A DNA stretch of 29,526 nucleotides from Ministeria vibrans ATCC 50519 (lineage: Eukaryota; Opisthokonta; Filasterea): contig CALSCP010001236.1 of assembly GCA_943704425.1 (NCBI GenBank), positions 1 to 29,526 of the forward strand. Direction: 5' to 3'. Shown here in pieces: positions 26,581-29,526 of the stretch; within the stretch, counting starts at the first letter, position 1; the number at the start of each line of letters is the position of its first letter. Below the pieces are notes generated by a model. The model was given only the letters and a program-made list of their open reading frames with translations. It made no database searches and was not told the DNA's origin. Both the position numbers and the translations under genes were made by a program.

Positions 26581-27099
26581 AAGAAACAAAGTGATAGAGA
26601 GAGAGAAGGGAGAAAGAAACAAAGTGATAGAGAGAGAGAAGGGAGAAAGAAACAAAGTGATAGAGAGAGGAGGGAGAAAGAAGCAAAGTGATAGAGAGAG
26701 GAGGGAGAATGGGGGAGGGAGGGACGACCGATGATAATTACATTGATTGCTAATAATGATTGTGTGTGTGTGGGGGGTTTTTTGTTTGTAATCATTTTTG
26801 CGGGTTTAGGGGTGGCAAGGCCAAAGTGACCATTATCTACACGGCATCGCCCACCAGCGGCACCTCATGGTCCCTGTTTTACTCGACCTCCGAGTCAGGG
26901 CCCTACACTGTTGTGTCGAACATCTTTTCGCGACGTCGTGCGCTTTCCAACTGTATTTCAACGTCAACTGCCGCCTGTGGGTTTGTCTCGGGCTCAGGCT
27001 ATAGTACAGGCGGTGTGCCCGCCAGCGGCACCTCAAACAGTGCAAGTACGCGCAATACTACCCCCACTCCCCTGCAACTCTATCTGATTGACATAATAA

Positions 27100-27136
<37 letters not shown>

Positions 27137-27556
27137 GTCTGAGCACAGGAATCGTTGTGGGCGTTGTAGTTGCCATTGTTGTTGTGCTTCTGGTTGTGCT
27201 GGTGATTGCATTTGTGGTGATGCGCCGTCGCAAGAGTGCCGGCGTCCAGTTTGGATTGACCCAGGACCAAAGTGCCAGTGTTATCAGTGGCGCAGTGCCA
27301 GGTGTTGGTCGCGCTGAGACCCTCCGCGAGAGAAAAGCCATTCGTCGATGTAAGGGTGGAGAAAGAAGAACGCGCAAACCCGCGGTGTGCACTCATATAT
27401 TTTATTATTAATTATAATTATTATTTTGTTGCAGCCGAGACACTCAATTCGTACTCGGGCGCAATCAACCGAACGGCACTCAATGAGGACCGATCACGCG
27501 GAGCGACCGAGTTTGAGCTGAGCAATTTGGGAGTGGACGCAGAAGTGGACGTTTGA
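14072..27556 (+). CDS. Giant SRCR-cupredoxin-EGF type I membrane receptor
   Basis: Exons: 14072-14211, 14870-14930, 14990-15092, 15380-15465, 15510-26488, 26810-27045, 27137-27349, 27435-27556; phases agree throughout and give about 3979 residues. Signal peptide at residues 1-20 (MRLLPFVLAICVL to ASAQ). Residues 21-530 are unrecognised and rich in Thr/Ser with paired cysteines. Then come 11 SRCR-like domains (about 531-1948) with the WGTVCDDG, VCRQLG and SLxxC(x)H type motifs; the first three are degenerate. A cupredoxin domain (about 1982-2071) is followed by about 43 EGF repeats (2077-3723), a ZU5-like segment with a C-terminal Cys pair, a TM helix (about 3873-3896) ending MRRRK, and an ~83-residue tail ending EVDV, a possible class II PDZ ligand. 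Likely a surface adhesion, scavenger or recognition receptor; the ligand cannot be inferred. Confidence 0.85.
14212..14869 (+). other. Long first intron with homopolymer tracts
   Basis: Intron of 658 bp, GTAAGC donor and TTCTTTCAG acceptor. It contains a purine-rich tract at about 14275-14305 and a run of 24 T at 14465-14488. Open frames cross it in several phases, but none resembles a protein and the two sides join cleanly in phase 2 when it is removed. Confidence 0.8.
15186..15347 (+). repeat. 27-bp minisatellite plus (CT)n in intron 4
   Basis: Four units start at 15186, 15213, 15240 and 15267, an exact 27-base period, with consensus TATCACTTTGTTTCTTTCT followed by TCTCTCTC. A (CT)n run follows at about 15281-15324 and a partial fifth unit starts at 15340. 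It lies wholly inside the 287-bp intron 15093-15379. Confidence 0.92.
16710..20963 (+). other. Array of 11 SRCR domains
   Basis: Scavenger receptor cysteine-rich domains are extracellular ligand-binding modules. Domain starts lie at roughly 16710, 17045, 17410, 17765, 18145, 18510, 18925, 19350, 19795, 20215 and 20655. The later ones are canonical (RLVGG, EGxLEV, WGxVCDDG, VICxQLG, CxGxExSLxxC, CxHSEDVxxxC). The first three are degenerate and lack the full WGTVCDD step. Five Ser/Thr/Pro linkers with a repeated SxRxP-type motif separate domains 7 to 11. Confidence 0.9.
21063..21329 (+). other. Cupredoxin (type-1 blue copper) domain
   Basis: About 90 residues between the last SRCR and the first EGF. 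The order of motifs is that of plastocyanin/amicyanin-like cupredoxins: VRVGTLVTWVN, then GISHQIF, then FAPGETWSYLF, then GTFPYTCLLHPQTMTG and SEIVV. The four expected copper ligands are present: His2019, Cys2053, His2056 and Met2060 (C-x2-H-x3-M). Family knowledge implies a mononuclear copper site for electron transfer or copper binding; function in a surface receptor is unknown. Confidence 0.88.
21348..26288 (+). other. Array of about 43 EGF-like repeats
   Basis: Uninterrupted EGF-like repeats of mostly 38-39 residues, most opening with the (D/N)(I/V)(D/N)EC calcium-binding signature and containing a CxNGGTC step and a GFTGxxC end. Unlike the neighbouring receptor, none of these EGFs is split by a nested domain. 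A variant type with one extra residue before the last loop (GTGFGG or NTGFSG) recurs in pairs at repeats 8-9, 12-13, 16-17 and 30-31. Confidence 0.92.
22140..23525 (+). repeat. Three tandem 462-bp higher-order repeats (4 EGFs each)
   Basis: Blocks 22140-22601, 22602-23063 and 23064-23525 are each exactly 462 bases (154 codons, four EGFs). Each opens with two EGFs of the variant type (FGG, then GTGF/NTGF with S or T) preceded by a non-acidic start such as AAQDAC, QASDAC or VQQDQC, then two ordinary EGFs. The identical length shows block duplication. Confidence 0.85.
26501..26712 (+). repeat. (GA)n plus 31-33-bp minisatellite in intron 5
   Basis: A (GA)n run at 26501-26575 is followed by four units with core AGAAAGAAACAAAGTGATAG; the GTGATA marker recurs at 26591, 26624, 26657 and 26688. 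The reverse complement of the core matches the minisatellite in intron 4, including its position beside a dinucleotide tract. It lies inside the 321-bp intron 26489-26809. Confidence 0.92.
27107..27134 (+). repeat. (GT)n microsatellite at a 3' splice site
   Basis: An uninterrupted GT repeat directly precedes the AG acceptor of intron 27046-27136 and takes the place of a polypyrimidine tract. Confidence 0.95.
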
Positions 27557-27716
27557 GGGAGATTGAGAGGGAATGAGTGAATGAGAGACACAACTAAATA
27601 CTAATAATTATTATGAACGAGAGAAGACATTATTTATTACTAATAATGATTATTGATGAACGAGAAACACCAGAGAGTTTACATATTTGGAATATACAAT
27701 TATGGCGCTACTGCTC
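27557..27716. other. Convergent 3' spacer
   Basis: 160 bases between the stop codons of two convergent genes. It contains an imperfect direct repeat with the pattern TACTAATAAT...ATGAACGAGA at about 27600-27623 and 27638-27664. It must hold both polyadenylation regions, but no clear AATAAA is visible. Confidence 0.55.
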
Positions 27717-29023
27717 TTAGTCGTGCAGAGGATGGAGTGCGTGGTAGAGCACAAGCATGGCATTGGACGCCTCGGCTAAAAGATCATCGACAAAGGCACC
27801 CGACTTGGCCGAGATGAAGAGAGAGCGCGCGGAAAATTCCTCGGCGAGCGCATCGGCCTCGTCTTGCGTGACGGAACGCCCGTCCAGGTCAATTTTGTTG
27901 CCGACAAGCATGATGACAGTGTCGGCGTGCGTCTCGCGCCGCAGTTCCCCCAGATACGACCGACACGCCGTGAATGACGACCGCTCAGTGACGTCGTAGA
28001 CCACAAGGATTACAGGCGCCCCCTATATCAGATTTTAAGAATAATTATTATAATTATTTATAGTGAGGAAGGAGATGTGGGGCAAGTTATTTCATGAGCG
28101 CACTGCAACGGTGTTTTTTTACCTTGTAGTACATTTGCCACATTGCGCGATAGTTCTCCTGGCCAGCGACGTCCCACACGTCGAGGGCAAGGCGAATGCC
28201 GTCGGCACAGGGAACAATTTTTCGTTGGAAGCACACGCCAATGGTGGTTTGGCAGGCGGGATCAAAGCGAGAATGGACAACACGCTCGAGAAGCGACGTC
28301 TTTCCCACACCTCCCTGACCCAGAAGCACCATTTTGCTGACCACATCGCAGACCCCCACGGCATCACCGGCGGGCAAGGCAAAGAGAAACTTGTCCTTGT
28401 CGGCGGTGGCTGCACCTGCACCGAGCAGGGGAGCAGCGACCTCCGAGTCGACGGGTGCCGCCGCATTCACAGCGGTCACATCACGTTTCTTGGCGGCCAT
28501 TCGTGCGCCTGACATGCCCGCAAGGTTGCACGTCTCTCGGTGTGCCAGGGCAGTCTCTTGGACGTCCGCAACGGTGCGCAGCCACATGTTAACGCCGTCG
28601 TCGTTCTCCGTCGCGAAAATGCGATGGGTTTCGTTGCCCATCGACTTGCCCGTCGCGTCGCAATGCTCGCAGGTCACTTGAAACGCGTGCGGTTTCCCTG
28701 TGTGCTTCTTGGCTCCGAAAACGCGAAAGCGAGCTCGAAGAAGACCGCCCGCACTGGAAGACGGAGGAGGAAAAAAGAAGAAGAAAAAAAAAGGCACAAC
28801 ACAGAAAGACAAGAAGGAAATGAGGTATCTGACACGGAGGAGGAGTGGAAGGACGCATGGGAAAGGAGAGAGGGCGTTGGGGCGATGGCTGCTGCGGTGC
28901 GTACGAGTCGTAGGATTCGAGAATGCCATCGTCATACAGACAAATGTATCGTTTGCGCCACTGCTTCAAATGCTGGCTTTTCTTCAGCAGCGTGGCCTCC
29001 AACAGTGTGTTGGAGGACGACAT
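27717..29023 (-). CDS. PH-domain/Rab-like small GTPase fusion
   Basis: Exons on the minus strand: 29023-28905, 28753-28123, 28022-27717; 351 residues. Residues about 8-110 form a PH domain (LLKKSQHLKQWRKRYICLY, a GxLxSYDS step, FRVFGAKK, ending with the invariant Trp in NMWLRTV), a phosphoinositide or protein-binding module. After a ~65-residue Ala-rich linker comes a complete Ras/Rab-type G domain: P-loop GQGGVGKT (185-192), switch I TTIGV, WDVAGQE (233-239, catalytic Gln238), NKID (292-295) and SAKSG (321-325). TTIGV and WDVAGQE favour the Rab branch. The protein ends LHPLHD with no cysteine for prenylation, so the PH domain may supply membrane targeting. All G motifs are intact, so it should bind and hydrolyse GTP. 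The start is the ATG directly before the PH domain. Confidence 0.88.
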
Positions 29024-29357
29024 TGAATACACTTGAAGCAAGCTGCAAGCACTAAATAATTTTTTTAATATTGTCTATTCACTATTGATTATTTTGAAGT
29101 TTGAACTTCTTCTTCTTAGAGTTCATGTTATTAGTTACTATCAGTCGCAAACGAAATGGACGCCACGCACCGCAGAACCACTCCTCAATCTCTAAGCTAC
29201 AGATTCGTCGACTATTTTGCTTACGTGGTTATTCATTCTGAATTTAAATAAAATAGGAATATTAATTTCATCTGGATTCTGCAGAGGCCGAGGCACTTCG
29301 TGCAGAAAAATACCCTAGCTAGGTAGGACTATAAAACTTCAGAGACAATCGTTCGCA

Positions 29358-29384
29358 TTCTCTCTTTCTTTCTCGTTCTCTTTG
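29358..29384 (-). promoter_or_regulatory. Candidate histone downstream element
   Basis: On the minus strand, about 15 bases beyond the histone stem-loop, lies a purine tract reading CAAAGAGAACGAGAAAGAAA and further AGAGAGA. In animals a purine-rich element at this position, typically containing AAAGAG, pairs with U7 snRNA to direct cleavage. Low sequence complexity means chance cannot be excluded. Confidence 0.55.
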
Positions 29385-29398
29385 TGTGGGCATGTGGT

Positions 29399-29414
29399 GG
29401 TGTTAAAAAACACC
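29399..29414 (-). terminator. Histone mRNA 3' stem-loop
   Basis: On the minus strand, 57 bases after the H3 stop codon, GGTGTT-TTTT-AACACC forms a perfect 6-bp stem with a 4-base U loop, followed by ACCA. This is the size, position and GG...CC stem base of the stem-loop bound by SLBP at the end of non-polyadenylated histone mRNAs. The loop differs slightly from the usual UUUC. Confidence 0.8.
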
Positions 29415-29470
29415 AGGTTGGTTTGTTGTGAAGCTGATGGAGCAGTTGCTGGGAAATCAAAGAACTTGAT

Positions 29471-29526
29471 TTACGCGCGCTCACCACGGATGCGGCGGGC
29501 CAGCTGGATGTCCTTGGGCATGATGG
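29471..29526 (-). CDS. H3: Histone H3, C-terminal end (partial)
   Basis: The last 17 residues and stop codon of histone H3: IMPKDIQLARRIRGERA, identical to the conserved C-terminus of canonical H3. The rest of the gene lies beyond the window edge, so the variant (H3.1, H3.2 or H3.3 type) cannot be told from this part. The 3' stem-loop that follows suggests a replication-dependent copy. H3 pairs with H4 in the nucleosome core. Confidence 0.97.
   Translation of the reverse strand, partial: IMPKDIQLARRIRGERA

Larger units (their letters stand above)
29024..29470. other. Spacer between histone H3 and the PH-Rab gene
   Basis: Both flanking genes are on the minus strand, so this holds the H3 3' region (29358-29470, with its stem-loop and purine element listed separately) and the promoter of the PH-Rab gene (about 29024-29300, AT-rich). 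A TATAAA on the + strand near 29331 faces away from both genes. No further gene is seen. Confidence 0.6.

Noticed and set aside
29331-29336. TATAAA as a promoter of a + strand gene
   Set aside because: No + strand coding sequence follows before the histone H3 gene, which is on the minus strand; AT-rich sequence makes a chance match likely.

Overview
The window is nuclear DNA from a eukaryote with short GT-AG introns (44 to about 660 bp), GC-rich exons and AT-rich intergenic DNA full of (TTA)n, (GA)n/(CT)n, (GT)n and homopolymer runs. Gene content (calcium-binding-type EGF arrays, SRCR arrays, candidate SH2-binding tyrosines in a receptor tail, a HAUS7-like augmin subunit, an animal-type histone 3' stem-loop) points to a unicellular opisthokont, probably a holozoan such as a choanoflagellate-grade organism. 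The species cannot be named from the sequence alone.

Layout: (1) 395-1958, S-adenosylhomocysteinase, four exons, + strand. (2) 3182-10467, a seven-exon + strand gene for a ~2290-residue single-pass membrane receptor with about 27 EGF repeats, six of them split by a ~120-140 residue inserted domain, and a tyrosine-rich cytoplasmic tail. (3) 10698-11782, a two-exon HAUS7-like augmin subunit. (4) 12215-12856, an intronless SOUL-family haem-binding protein. (5) 14072-27556, an eight-exon gene for a ~3979-residue receptor: signal peptide, unrecognised N-terminal region, 11 SRCR domains, one type-1 copper (cupredoxin) domain, about 43 EGF repeats, a ZU5-like juxtamembrane region, a TM helix and a short tail. 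One exon of 10,979 nt carries almost all of it. (6) 29023-27717, minus strand, a PH-domain/Rab-like GTPase fusion in three exons. (7) 29526-29471, minus strand, the 3' end of a histone H3 gene, followed by a stem-loop and purine-rich element like those of animal replication-dependent histone genes.

The two giant receptors lie in the same orientation about 3.6 kb apart, separated by two small unrelated genes. Both are secretory-pathway type I membrane proteins and look like adhesion or signalling receptors. The other genes (methyl-cycle enzyme, spindle subunit, haem binder, GTPase, histone) are housekeeping neighbours with no evident functional link.

The most interesting points are the EGF domain interrupted by an unrecognised domain, the copper-protein domain between SRCR and EGF arrays, two inverted copies of one minisatellite in the introns flanking the 11-kb exon, the PH-Rab fusion without a prenylation cysteine, and the histone 3' signals. 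Exon boundaries were worked out by eye from splice consensus, reading frame and family similarity; no RNA evidence was available.
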